64,000 nt of DNA from Rhodopirellula baltica (GTDB lineage Bacteria > Planctomycetota > Planctomycetia > Pirellulales > Pirellulaceae): NCBI GenBank assembly GCA_002901265.1, contig PPHI01000006.1:145453-209452 (forward strand). Reading direction: 5' to 3'. The position numbers and the translations under genes are program-made. Below are positions 17,844-26,394 of the stretch, in pieces. Under the pieces are notes generated by a model. It had not been told where the DNA came from. It worked only from the letters and a program-made list of their open reading frames with translations, and did not search any database. How positions within the stretch are numbered: the stretch's first letter is position 1; every line of letters begins with the position of its first letter.

Positions 17844-19657
17844 GGCTCGTCCTTCTCATCGGACGTTGCAGGTGCGACCAGATGTCGGATGCGAATATTC
17901 TCGATCACCGTCCGTTCGAAAATCGGGTCGTCCGCTCGGGCCGTCAACGCCATGCCGTTGATTTCATAGTCGCGGCGCACGGCGACCAGTTTGCGATCGT
18001 TGACCAAATGGAATGCTGGCTGCGCCGAAGACCACACCTTTTGCAATTCCAACATCGCTTCATCACGTTCCGATGGATCCGGTGAAGTCGCGTAAACTTG
18101 AAACAATTCGTCGACCTTCTTTTCCCAGTCCGTCGCGGGTGATTCTTGATAGGGATTCACAAAATGCATCGGACCTGAACTTTCAAAGAAGTGCTTCAGT
18201 GTCGTCGCGTTGGGAGCCCCGCCAAGCAGCATGACGGCCGCTTCGTAGTCGTACGTCTTGTCCAAGCGGATCGCGATTTCGCCAAATCGTTCTTCGACGA
18301 CCTTCACACGGATTCCGATTTGCTCAAGCTGCGACTTCAATTCCTCAGCCGTCTTCCGTCGCCGATCCTCCTCATCGATGGAGGTGCGAATTTCGATTTC
18401 CAACGGAATCCGTCCACCAGATTCCTCGTAGGTCAGCCAACGTTTTCCGTCGGCATCCGGTTCGCCCGGAACGACATCCAGCTTTGCCAGTTCACGTAAT
18501 GCCGCATCCCGATCAAACGCGGGTGTGACGTCTTCGAGCACTTCACTTGGAGCAACCCAACCATAGACCGGCGATGCCGGACCATATAGCGGTTCGGCAT
18601 ATCCTTCGTACACGCTGCGAATGATCGCGTGCCGGTCGATCGCATGTGCGATCGCACGTCGAAAGGCCACATTTTGAAAGAGCTTCAATCGCTCTGGGTA
18701 GGTTTCTGCCCATGGAACACGTGGGTTCTGATTGACCCAGAAAAAAGTACACCAACCGCTAACACCCAAATCCAGGATTTCGAAATCCGTGTTCTGGGAA
18801 AGCTGCTTTGATTCCAGCGGACCGACCAAGCGATACACGTTTCGGTCGTCATGCAAGAAATCAATATTCGATGTCGTTCCATCCGTTCGCTTCGTCAGCG
18901 TGATTCTCGGCAGATGCGGTCTCGGCGCAAGATCATCACCCCGATTCCAAAAATGATCGTTTCGCGACAACCGGATTTCCTGCGTGTCTTGTGACTCCAC
19001 AAAGTAAGGACCAAACCCTTTGACAAATTGTGGCTCGGGTTCTGGAACACCGACCGCCTGACGCAGTGACTGAGGTGTTTGACAAACCTCTTTGAACACT
19101 TCGCGAGGGACAATCGTGACACCAGATACCGACCAATCAAACGTGTGAAACGGTTGTGACAGTCCGAATTGAACCGTCATCGGATCAATCGCAGTCACCT
19201 TAACGGGCTCACCACCGACAATCAAATTCGTACGCTGTTTGCAGTCGAACCGCGTATCGAGATGCAAATTAAAAGAAAACACCACGTCGTCGGCGTGCAG
19301 CTTCGTTCCGTCAGGCGTTGCCGCATCTCGTAAATGAAAGGTCCACGTCAATCCGTCCGCCGACACCTCGTGCGTCTTCGCCAACCCCGCGACCAAGCGA
19401 TCTTTGACTGGATCGTACTGCAACAAGCTGTCGTGAATGATCGAAATCAGACGCCGCTCATAGGACTTATTGGTTTCGACAAAGTTGAAACCGCTCGGCG
19501 CGAGATAGATTCGATGAAGGTTGTCGACTTCTTCCCAAACGCGTTGTTCGCTGGATGCCGGACGTGCCATCCACCTTCCCGCGACCACGCCAATCGCCAA
19601 ACAAAGCAGACCCGCGAAAATCACTCGCCCCGGACCGCTATTCTGTTGCTGAATCAT
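17840..19657 (-). CDS. ABC transporter substrate-binding protein, SBP family 5
   Basis: 605 residues; ATG 19657 overlaps the stop of the deiodinase-like gene as ATGA. A single N-terminal hydrophobic helix (VIFAGLLCLAIGVVAG) without a lipobox cysteine suggests a membrane anchor or uncleaved signal. The family 5 fold is clear: YDPVKDRLVAGLAKTHEVSADGLTWTFHLR, DDVVFSFN, FGLSQPFHTF, AFRRAIAHAIDR. Members capture peptides, nickel complexes or sugars in the periplasm. The ligand is unknown; the coupled redox protein gives the only hint. Confidence 0.9.
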   Translation of the reverse strand: MIQQQNSGPGRVIFAGLLCLAIGVVAGRWMARPASSEQRVWEEVDNLHRIYLAPSGFNFVETNKSYERRLISIIHDSLLQYDPVKDRLVAGLAKTHEVSADGLTWTFHLRDAATPDGTKLHADDVVFSFNLHLDTRFDCKQRTNLIVGGEPVKVTAIDPMTVQFGLSQPFHTFDWSVSGVTIVPREVFKEVCQTPQSLRQAVGVPEPEPQFVKGFGPYFVESQDTQEIRLSRNDHFWNRGDDLAPRPHLPRITLTKRTDGTTSNIDFLHDDRNVYRLVGPLESKQLSQNTDFEILDLGVSGWCTFFWVNQNPRVPWAETYPERLKLFQNVAFRRAIAHAIDRHAIIRSVYEGYAEPLYGPASPVYGWVAPSEVLEDVTPAFDRDAALRELAKLDVVPGEPDADGKRWLTYEESGGRIPLEIEIRTSIDEEDRRRKTAEELKSQLEQIGIRVKVVEERFGEIAIRLDKTYDYEAAVMLLGGAPNATTLKHFFESSGPMHFVNPYQESPATDWEKKVDELFQVYATSPDPSERDEAMLELQKVWSSAQPAFHLVNDRKLVAVRRDYEINGMALTARADDPIFERTVIENIRIRHLVAPATSDEKDEP

Positions 19658-20847
19658 TTGCCCGCCCCACTTGTTTGCGTCGACGTGTACTGCTCAAGCA
19701 ATGCCATCACGAGTGCTTGGGCCATCTGGCCGGTCTTGAATCCGAACGGACCACGTCCGCTTTTAAAGGCGACTTTGCCGTCACGGTCAATGACATACAT
19801 CCGATCGGGCATCCCACTGTATGCGTGACCGGTGGGGTCATCGATCTCGTCGACCAACATTGGCATCGACGCATTGAGTAATTTCCGACAACGACAGGCG
19901 TGCTCGACGCGCTGGTCATACGTCTGTGGTTGCGTCACTTCAATGCCAACAGCATCGTTGGATCCCATTCGCCAGCCATCGACGGGATGAGCCTCACGAA
20001 CGTAGACACCTACAAACTTGGCTTGCGAATCGAACTGCTTTGCGATCGCATCTGCCACGGTAAACATCGAACGAAACGGCCCACAGGTAAAGTTGCCAAA
20101 CACCAGCACGACGGGGAGACTGCCAATCATCTCTGACAACCGAATCGTTTGACCGCCGTCATGTGTTTGCAGACAAAAATCTGGTGCTGTGTCGCCGACC
20201 TTTGGACCTTCAAACGGTGACCCTAATTCTGCCGCCAACAATCCATCGATCAGCATCTCTCGCGTTGGCATATCGGTGGGCATGGCCATCGCGGGCGAAT
20301 TACCGAGCACGGAATCACGAAACGCTTCGAATCCAAACGATTCATCGCCTCCGGTCATTCGGTCAAAGAACGCAAGCCAGGCTTCGCGTGTGACTTTGCC
20401 AGAACCGGACTTGTCAATTCGCCGAAACAGTCGGTTCGCCTGATAAGTCTGTTGAACCCATAAACTGCTATCGGACCAATCCAAATCTTCGGCGGTGACC
20501 TTTCCGTCCCGATCGCGATCCAGAATCTCGAACCAGGACTCATCTCCTTGAAACGCAGCACGCTCAATCGCATCAGATTCTGAAAGACCGTGCAACGATG
20601 CCAACCACTGCCAAGAATAGCGTGATTCCTCTGGGCCAAACCAGCCGCCGTTTGGCCCCATTTGTGAACCACGCAAGATGGCAAGTGCCATCCGCACGAT
20701 TTCGGGCATACGTTGATTTTCATAAGCCGATTCGATCTGCTCGGGCGAGCATTCCAGCAGCTTCGCGATATCACCAACCGTATTGATTGGCGGTATCCCA
20801 AGTGGGGTTAAATCGACTGCAGAGATCGGGGAAACGATTGATGACAT
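19654..20847 (-). CDS. EF-hand protein with iodothyronine-deiodinase-like thioredoxin domain
   Basis: 397 residues, no signal peptide. Two EF-hand loops: DRDRDGKVTAED (110-121) and DKSGSGKVTREA (145-156). From about 215 a thioredoxin-fold domain begins (VGDTAPDFCLQTHDGG). Its active site is FGNFTCGPFRSMF with Cys255 encoded by TGT where animal deiodinases have selenocysteine, and it is followed by VYVREAHPVDGWRMG (282-296), the EAHxxDGW signature of the deiodinase (T4_deiodinase) family rather than AhpC or ordinary redoxins. It ends with a cis-Pro-like GMPDRMYVID strand. It is the first gene of an operon with a complete ABC importer, coupled by ATGA. Function as a thiol reductase or dehalogenase is inference; the MITE-like copy at 20899 lies just upstream. 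Confidence 0.75.
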   Translation of the reverse strand: MSSIVSPISAVDLTPLGIPPINTVGDIAKLLECSPEQIESAYENQRMPEIVRMALAILRGSQMGPNGGWFGPEESRYSWQWLASLHGLSESDAIERAAFQGDESWFEILDRDRDGKVTAEDLDWSDSSLWVQQTYQANRLFRRIDKSGSGKVTREAWLAFFDRMTGGDESFGFEAFRDSVLGNSPAMAMPTDMPTREMLIDGLLAAELGSPFEGPKVGDTAPDFCLQTHDGGQTIRLSEMIGSLPVVLVFGNFTCGPFRSMFTVADAIAKQFDSQAKFVGVYVREAHPVDGWRMGSNDAVGIEVTQPQTYDQRVEHACRCRKLLNASMPMLVDEIDDPTGHAYSGMPDRMYVIDRDGKVAFKSGRGPFGFKTGQMAQALVMALLEQYTSTQTSGAGK

Positions 20848-21269
20848 GAGCGGTTTATTCGGGAAAAATCGAGGTCAGATTGGCTGGGGATGGATGGCAG
20901 GCTGTTAATTTTTGTGTGTCGCCTTTCGCTCCCCGGAGGCAGCGTTCTCTACCGCTGTTTTTGCGACGTAGAAGGCGACATTGGGACGGTACAAATTTAA
21001 AAATCAACAGGCCGATCGTTCCGGCGCAGCCATTGCCGAGCGGCATGCAGCGTTACAGCAGCCTGTGTCGCGGCGGAACACAATGAGTTTCGTAACGATG
21101 TGGTAAACGCAATCGCCAAATGACGACTAACGTTTCGCAGTACAATCGCGGAAGCAAAGTAGAAGCAGCACAGTGGACGTTGCCTCCACGGCGCAGCACT
21201 TAGCATGCAGCGAATCACAGGGTTACAGAGTGTGGCGCAACAGCATCTGCGCCATGGAAGAAGACTTGC
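20848..21269. other. Spacer holding a MITE-like element
   Basis: Apart from the MITE-like copy B (20899-21013), I see no gene. The segment 21014-21269 has no good reading frame with a ribosome site. Promoter elements for the leftward six-gene operon should lie between 20848 and about 21000 but none stands out. Confidence 0.5.
20899..21013 (+). mobile_element. MITE-like element, copy B
   Basis: 115 bp with inverted ends GGCTGTTAATTTTTG (left, 20900) and AAAAATCAACAGGCC (right, ending 21013). Interior shares TCTACCGCTGTTTTTG and TGTCGCCTTTCGCTCC with copy A (13881-14000, opposite strand) and with fragments at 7096-7135, 29552-29630 and 36853-36891. No coding capacity. Confidence 0.6.
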
Positions 21270-21668
21270 TTAACCGCGTGGTGGGTGCTCGACCGCGATG
21301 GGATAGCCTGCCAATGCCATCGCGTTTTGCCATTCCATCAAACAGCGAGGCTCGGATTCAGGTGTCGCAAGCGATAAACCGGCGATGACGACGTCGGTCC
21401 TGAGCTTCCAAACATCGGTTGTCGCGGGAGCGGGCACCGGTTGTCGATCTTGGCTTCGACAAGTTGGCCCGTCACATCGTGGAATTGGTTCGATTGGCGA
21501 TGCGATGTGAAAATCACCCGCGGGAACTTCGTTTGCTACAGAAGCAGAATGATCGACAGCAAGCCAATCACCACAACTTGCGAACGCATTTTGGGTCGAC
21601 GCCATCGATACCAAACATGCGATCGCAACCGCATAGAGGTACCTTTTCGATGACGACTCCAAATTCAT
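21270..21668 (-). CDS. Small secreted protein, unknown function
   Basis: 132 residues with a signal peptide at about 1-30 (KRYLYAVAIACLVSMASTQNAFA). The mature part is short, rich in Pro and Asp, with four cysteines, two of them in RCDGPTCRS. Nothing else is recognisable. It is monocistronic, about 130 bp downstream of the end of the quadruple AhpD-like gene on the same strand. Family assignment: none. Confidence 0.55.
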   Translation of the reverse strand: MNLESSSKRYLYAVAIACLVSMASTQNAFASCGDWLAVDHSASVANEVPAGDFHIASPIEPIPRCDGPTCRSQDRQPVPAPATTDVWKLRTDVVIAGLSLATPESEPRCLMEWQNAMALAGYPIAVEHPPRG

Positions 21669-21797
21669 ACTGGCACAAGATCGTGGAACAGAACCGACGG
21701 GACTGTGACATTGTCCCTCATTGCCATCCCCCAGTCAACTTAATGCGTCATCATCCTGCGGAATCATTTCCCGCCCGACAATTCAGCCTTCGTTGAA

Positions 21798-24440
21798 TCA
21801 CACCTGGAAGACGTTCTGTGATTCCAACGGCAACTGAAAACCGTCCGAAATCCGAGTCATATAGAGCCCCCGGCACAGCCACCAAAACAGCGACATCCAC
21901 TGTTTCGGACCATAGTCGTCTTCCAGTTCTCGATAGTCAGCCGCTGTGATCTCCCATGGTGCCGAAGTCAGCTTCTTGGCAAAAGCGAACGCCCTTTGCT
22001 GGGATGGCGGAAACATCGACCAATCCGTGCCGGACAGCAAACGCGTCCGCTTTGCGATCGAATCTTGGTCCAATCCGGCAACGTCGAGCAACATCTCGCA
22101 ATGGCCCATGCAGTAGTTGCACTCGACCGCGCGCGTCTGCACCCAAAACAAACTCTCCTCCAAAATTCGCTCCCCGGGGCATTCGTCCCAGTGCGTACGT
22201 GTTGTGGTCGTCCAAGCTATCGCCAACTCAGGCGCATACCCATAGTTCACCAGACTCCACACGATCCGTGTTGGGTTGGCTTGCATCTCTGCAGGTAACT
22301 TTGCTTTGACTTCTTCCCAACTTGGAATCGGCAGTCGTGCCGTACGACTACGTTGTTCGTCCAGCCGGCGTTGTAGTTCGTCATAGCTGACCGCTCCCCA
22401 AGCCTCATCAACGGTCACCACCGGCACCCCGTCCGGGTCATAATCATCGTTCCCGTTTTCCTCCGGCATGATCGCTGATTGCCTCAAAGCTCCGGGAACG
22501 AACTCGATCTCCAATGGCGGCAACGGACCTGTCTCTTCAACAGGACAGTTCAGGCCATGCAGTATCCGATCTTGAAAATTTCCATACGCGGCCAACAACA
22601 CCATCGCCGCGACTTGCTGATCGCCATATTCCGCCCGCAACTCTGAAAACAGCGAATCTGGGATCGTCGGTGCTGCCAACGTCAACAAACGCGCAAACTC
22701 GAGCGGTCGTTGATCAGATTCGGGCCAACACAACGGATCGCCGACTAGGATTTCGACTGCTTGTTCACTTGCCCCGGCCGCACGCAGGTCTGACAACGCG
22801 ACTGCCTTGGAATAATCGCAACGATTCGCATTCGCAATCACCCAGCGTTGTTTCGCGAGAAGCGTCGCATCGATCGGACTGTTCAGTCGATGAACGGCGT
22901 CAAGCGACAGCATCGCAGCCGCAGTTCTTGGTAGCTGCGTTGCGACCGCCTTGGCCCAGTTGGGCAGTGGCTGCCCTGCCCCTGAAATCGCTTCGGGAAG
23001 AAGTCTCCAGGCTTCCTCATCCGATGGCAACTCGACTGTCAAATCATCAGCAGATCTCGCACTTGGTCGAACTTGGTTCCAATAATCGTAAAACACGTTT
23101 TCGTTTTCCAACGTCAATTGAAATCCGTTAGAAATCCGAACCATATAGTGGTACCGACTGGTCTGCATACAGATCGCCAATGCGAGCTTGTGCCCAAACT
23201 GACGTCGCAATTCCTTTGTGTCGCTTTTATCAACAAGCCACGGTGTATCGGAAAGCTTGCGTCCGAACGCAAACGCATGTTGATATTGCGGCGAAAATGA
23301 TGACCAGTCCTCGGCTAACCGGCGACTGTGCTCGGCAATCTGCCCACTATCCATTCCGGCAACTTCCCAGTTCATCTCACAATGCCCCATGCAGTAGGGA
23401 CAGTTCACCGAACGGGTGACGATCCAGAACAAGCTTCCGCCCAGAATCCGGTCGTAGTGCGGCCGAGTCTCGGCCCCCGATGTCCGCATGTAAATTTCGA
23501 ATGGCACCGCCAGTTCGGGCGCATAGCCGAACACGATTCGATACCAAACAATCTCACTCGGTCGCGGCATCAACCCTTCGGGAAGCTGACTCGCACAAGT
23601 CTCCCAATCTGGAATCGGTAGACGTGTCGGACGTTCTCTTTGCTGTTGCAGGCGATCTTGCAAAACCTCATAGCCGACTCCCAACCAGTCCGCACCGACC
23701 TCGACCGGTTCGACTTCCAAGCCTCGATCATCGACATCGCTTGCACCATCCAACGACGTTGGCGAATGAACTTGCAAACTTTCCGAATCGAACCTGACCT
23801 CGACAGGTTTCAAAGGAGCAGGCTCCACCCGATCCGCGATACCCAGGCAACGCAACATACGATCTTGAAAGTTGGCGTATGCCATCAACAAAACCATTGA
23901 TGCAGCCTGACGCTCCCCAAAATACCTGACCAATTCACCAAATTGGGCATCGCTCGTCCCAGCACTATCAAGACTCATCTGCCTAGCAAACGAAATCGCG
24001 GACCGATCACCAACCGCCCAGCCAGTCAGGTCGCCCGAGCGCAATTCCTCAAGCGTCTGCGGACTGATCCCCGCTTCCAACGCATCATTTTCGGCGACCG
24101 TCTTGGCGTAGTGACATTGATTGGCATCTGCCGCCGTCCAACGCATCGCGGCTCGCAAGACCGGATCCACAGGACTCGCCGTTCGCTGCGCAAAATCAAG
24201 CTGCAGGAGAGCTGCAGTACTTTTGGGAAGATCGGTTGCCAACATTCGTGCCCAAAGTGGCAACGCTTGGGAAACCCTTGAAACCGGCTCAGGCAATAGC
24301 TCCCAAGCTTGCTGGTCTGAAACCGTGACAACATCCAGCCCCATCTTTTGCAACCCCATGATCGCCGCCTTACGACAAAGTGAATGAACCAAACACGGAT
24401 CATACCGCATCCGGACTCGTGCATCGTTATAGGGGATCAC
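21798..24440 (-). CDS. Tandem-duplicated carboxymuconolactone decarboxylase/AhpD-like protein
   Basis: Up to 880 residues. Two halves (about 44-450 and 475-880) align along their length. Each half has one degenerate AhpD-like module (C109 in NQCHYAKTV; C541 in NRCDYSKAV) followed by one with full cysteines: C347-P-Y-C350-M-G-H-C354 and C774-N-Y-C777-M-G-H-C781. AhpD uses CxxCxxxH; here His is one place closer and a third Cys takes its position, identically in both halves. AhpD-like proteins reduce peroxides or carry thiols. The GTG at 24440 is the furthest start; ATG 24410 and ATG 24359 are alternatives and the first lies before any conserved sequence. No signal peptide. Confidence 0.75.
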   Translation of the reverse strand: MIPYNDARVRMRYDPCLVHSLCRKAAIMGLQKMGLDVVTVSDQQAWELLPEPVSRVSQALPLWARMLATDLPKSTAALLQLDFAQRTASPVDPVLRAAMRWTAADANQCHYAKTVAENDALEAGISPQTLEELRSGDLTGWAVGDRSAISFARQMSLDSAGTSDAQFGELVRYFGERQAASMVLLMAYANFQDRMLRCLGIADRVEPAPLKPVEVRFDSESLQVHSPTSLDGASDVDDRGLEVEPVEVGADWLGVGYEVLQDRLQQQRERPTRLPIPDWETCASQLPEGLMPRPSEIVWYRIVFGYAPELAVPFEIYMRTSGAETRPHYDRILGGSLFWIVTRSVNCPYCMGHCEMNWEVAGMDSGQIAEHSRRLAEDWSSFSPQYQHAFAFGRKLSDTPWLVDKSDTKELRRQFGHKLALAICMQTSRYHYMVRISNGFQLTLENENVFYDYWNQVRPSARSADDLTVELPSDEEAWRLLPEAISGAGQPLPNWAKAVATQLPRTAAAMLSLDAVHRLNSPIDATLLAKQRWVIANANRCDYSKAVALSDLRAAGASEQAVEILVGDPLCWPESDQRPLEFARLLTLAAPTIPDSLFSELRAEYGDQQVAAMVLLAAYGNFQDRILHGLNCPVEETGPLPPLEIEFVPGALRQSAIMPEENGNDDYDPDGVPVVTVDEAWGAVSYDELQRRLDEQRSRTARLPIPSWEEVKAKLPAEMQANPTRIVWSLVNYGYAPELAIAWTTTTRTHWDECPGERILEESLFWVQTRAVECNYCMGHCEMLLDVAGLDQDSIAKRTRLLSGTDWSMFPPSQQRAFAFAKKLTSAPWEITAADYRELEDDYGPKQWMSLFWWLCRGLYMTRISDGFQLPLESQNVFQV

Positions 24441-25057
24441 TCAAGCGATCATGGTCAATTGCTTGGCGAAATTTGAACACTCGATGCGAAACCAATGCGA
24501 ACCGCGTTTCTTCGAAAGTGTCACTACGGTGCGATCGGCCGATGGGGTTCCGGCGGCACGGTTTGCCACGCTTCGCTGCGTTTGGCATTCCTTGTTCCGT
24601 GCAACGGGTTCTACACGAACATCGGACGAAGTAGCTCAGTGGATAGAGCATCAGACGAACGTTCTGACGGTCACGGGTTCGAATCCCGTCACGCACCAAC
24701 GCTTGGCGTCCAATGTTCCAACGAACGGGGCGCCCACATGAAGCTGGCGGGCATTCGGTTGCCTTGCGGCATCAGCCAACGACAACACAGCCGCAATCGT
24801 GGCAACCTTGTCGTTGGCGACACCAAACATCGCCTTGCAAGCTCACAAGCCAAACGTTCGAGCAACCCGGGCACAGACGGAACGTTCGTTTCAAGCTACG
24901 CCGCTGCCTTCGGGTGACGTGCGTCCTTACGACGAAGCCGGTCGACGCCCGCGATGCAGACAACCTTTGCAGTGTCCTTCCGCGAATGTTCGATGTGATG
25001 ACTGCGAACGATCGTTTGCCCAAAGGCCAATTTTTCTAAGGATCGACGGAATCAATC
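24441..25057. other. Spacer with a tRNA-like sequence, otherwise no gene
   Basis: Open frames here are short and overlap each other without ribosome sites. The only structure seen is the tRNA-like sequence at 24625-24697. The last 60 bp lead into the SPFH gene. Confidence 0.5.
24625..24697 (+). pseudogene. Degenerate tRNA-like sequence (Arg/Val-like)
   Basis: D arm (GCTC 24634-24637 / GAGC 24646-24649), anticodon arm (TCAGA 24651-24655 / TCTGA 24663-24667) and T arm (ACGGG, loop TTCGAAT, CCCGT ending 24689) are all perfectly paired. However the 5' acceptor GACGAAG does not pair with the 3' CACGCAC, and the anticodon loop CGAACGT lacks U33, so it would read AAC with G33. This fits a tRNA remnant or recombinant more than a working tRNA. 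Confidence 0.5.
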
Positions 25058-26158
25058 ATGTTTAAAAAAATCAATGTACGCAGCTATGAAGTCGGCCTGC
25101 GATTCCGCGATGGCGAATTCACCGGCCTGATCAAACCAGGGAAGCACTTCATCGTCACGGGATTCGGAAATGTTCGCGTACGCGTCGTCAGCAAACGTGA
25201 ACCACAACTGATCGATGACCAGTTGGACGTGATCGTCAAATCAGGTGCCTTGCAAGGGCATGCAGAAGTGGTCGACTTGAAAGACCACCAGCGTGCTCTC
25301 GTTTGGATCGATGGCCGATTTGATCGCGTCCTGGGACCTGGCTTGTACGTTTACTGGAATGACGTTCGTGATGTCCGTATCGAAACGGTCACGATCGAGA
25401 ACGCGCGTTTCGAACACAAGAGCCTTGCCGCGATTGCCCGCTCCAACGATGCGGCACGCTTGTTGGACATCTGCACGATCAATCGTGATCACATCGGTGT
25501 GCTATTCCTGGACGGACGATTCGCCGGCGAATTGGGTCCAGGCCTGTACGCGTTTTGGCGCGAAGCGGCCGATGCATTGGTCGTGGAACTGGACCTGCGT
25601 GAATCGCAAGTCGATATCAGCGGCCAGGAAATCATGACGGCCGACAAGGTGACGCTCCGCATGAACGCGATTATCACGTATGCGATCAAAGACGCGCGTC
25701 GTGCGGTAAGCCGTTCGACCGACGTCCGCCAATCGCTTTACCGTGAAGCCCAATTGGCACTTCGCGGTGCCGTTGGTGTACGTGACCTGGACGCATTCTT
25801 GGCCGGTAAAGATGACTTGACCGAAGAACTGCAGCAAAGCATCCGCGACGCCGCAGAAGCCCTCGGTCTGGATGTCCGTTCGGTGGGAATTCGCGATGTG
25901 ATCCTGCCAGGCGACATGAAGGATTTGATGAACAAGGTGACCGAGGCCAAGAAAGCCGCCGAAGCCAACTTGATCGCCCGTTGCGAAGAAACCGCAGCGA
26001 TCCGCAGCCAAGCGAACACCGCAAAGCTGCTCGCTGATAACCCAACGTTGATGCGTTTGCGAGAATTGGAAGTCCTGCAAACGATCGCAACCAGCGGGAA
26101 CTTGAACATCGTACTGGGCGAAAAAGGCCTCGCCGATCGAGTCATGAACCTGCTGTAA
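25058..26158 (+). CDS. SPFH/band 7 (slipin-like) protein
   Basis: 366 residues. The band 7 domain occupies about 150-300: VELDLRESQVDISGQEIMTADKVTLRMNAIITYAIKD is the stomatin/slipin signature, and ALRGAVGVRDLDAFLAGKDDLTEELQQSIRDAAEALGLDVRSVGIRDVILPGDMKDLMNKVTEAKKAAEANLIAR the conserved helical part. Unusually there is no N-terminal membrane hairpin; instead residues 1-145 repeat a beta-rich pattern (GEFTGLIKPGKHF, GRFDRVLGPGLYVYW, GRFAGELGPGLYAFW). Such proteins assemble on membranes or as soluble rings and help with membrane or protease organisation. Monocistronic, closed by a strong terminator at 26178-26215. Confidence 0.88.
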   Translation: MFKKINVRSYEVGLRFRDGEFTGLIKPGKHFIVTGFGNVRVRVVSKREPQLIDDQLDVIVKSGALQGHAEVVDLKDHQRALVWIDGRFDRVLGPGLYVYWNDVRDVRIETVTIENARFEHKSLAAIARSNDAARLLDICTINRDHIGVLFLDGRFAGELGPGLYAFWREAADALVVELDLRESQVDISGQEIMTADKVTLRMNAIITYAIKDARRAVSRSTDVRQSLYREAQLALRGAVGVRDLDAFLAGKDDLTEELQQSIRDAAEALGLDVRSVGIRDVILPGDMKDLMNKVTEAKKAAEANLIARCEETAAIRSQANTAKLLADNPTLMRLRELEVLQTIATSGNLNIVLGEKGLADRVMNLL

Positions 26159-26177
26159 CACGAATCGTCAATTCATG

Positions 26178-26215
26178 AAACGCCCGCGCCGGATCCCTCC
26201 GCCGCGGGCGTTTTT
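26178..26215 (+). terminator. Rho-independent terminator after SPFH gene
   Basis: Perfect 11-bp stem AAACGCCCGCG (26178-26188) / CGCGGGCGTTT (26203-26213), 14-nt loop, T-run to 26215, starting 19 nt past the stop codon. Confidence 0.9.
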
Positions 26216-26394
26216 CGTAAAGTGGATGGACTTCCCCGCCAAACAATACTGGCAGGAATAACCGCTCAGTTACAGCCTCACGGAATTCACGTCTCTCGAT
26301 ACAGCCTCCTGATGGGGCGGTCGCTTGAAGTGCGTTTATCGGCGTGACTAAGCTGGGCAGGTCTCGCAACGATTTCACTTTGGTAACCGCAACA

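Noticed and set aside
20062..20110. Selenocysteine codon in the deiodinase-like active site
   Set aside because: The codon is TGT (Cys), not TGA, and no SECIS-like hairpin was needed to read the frame.
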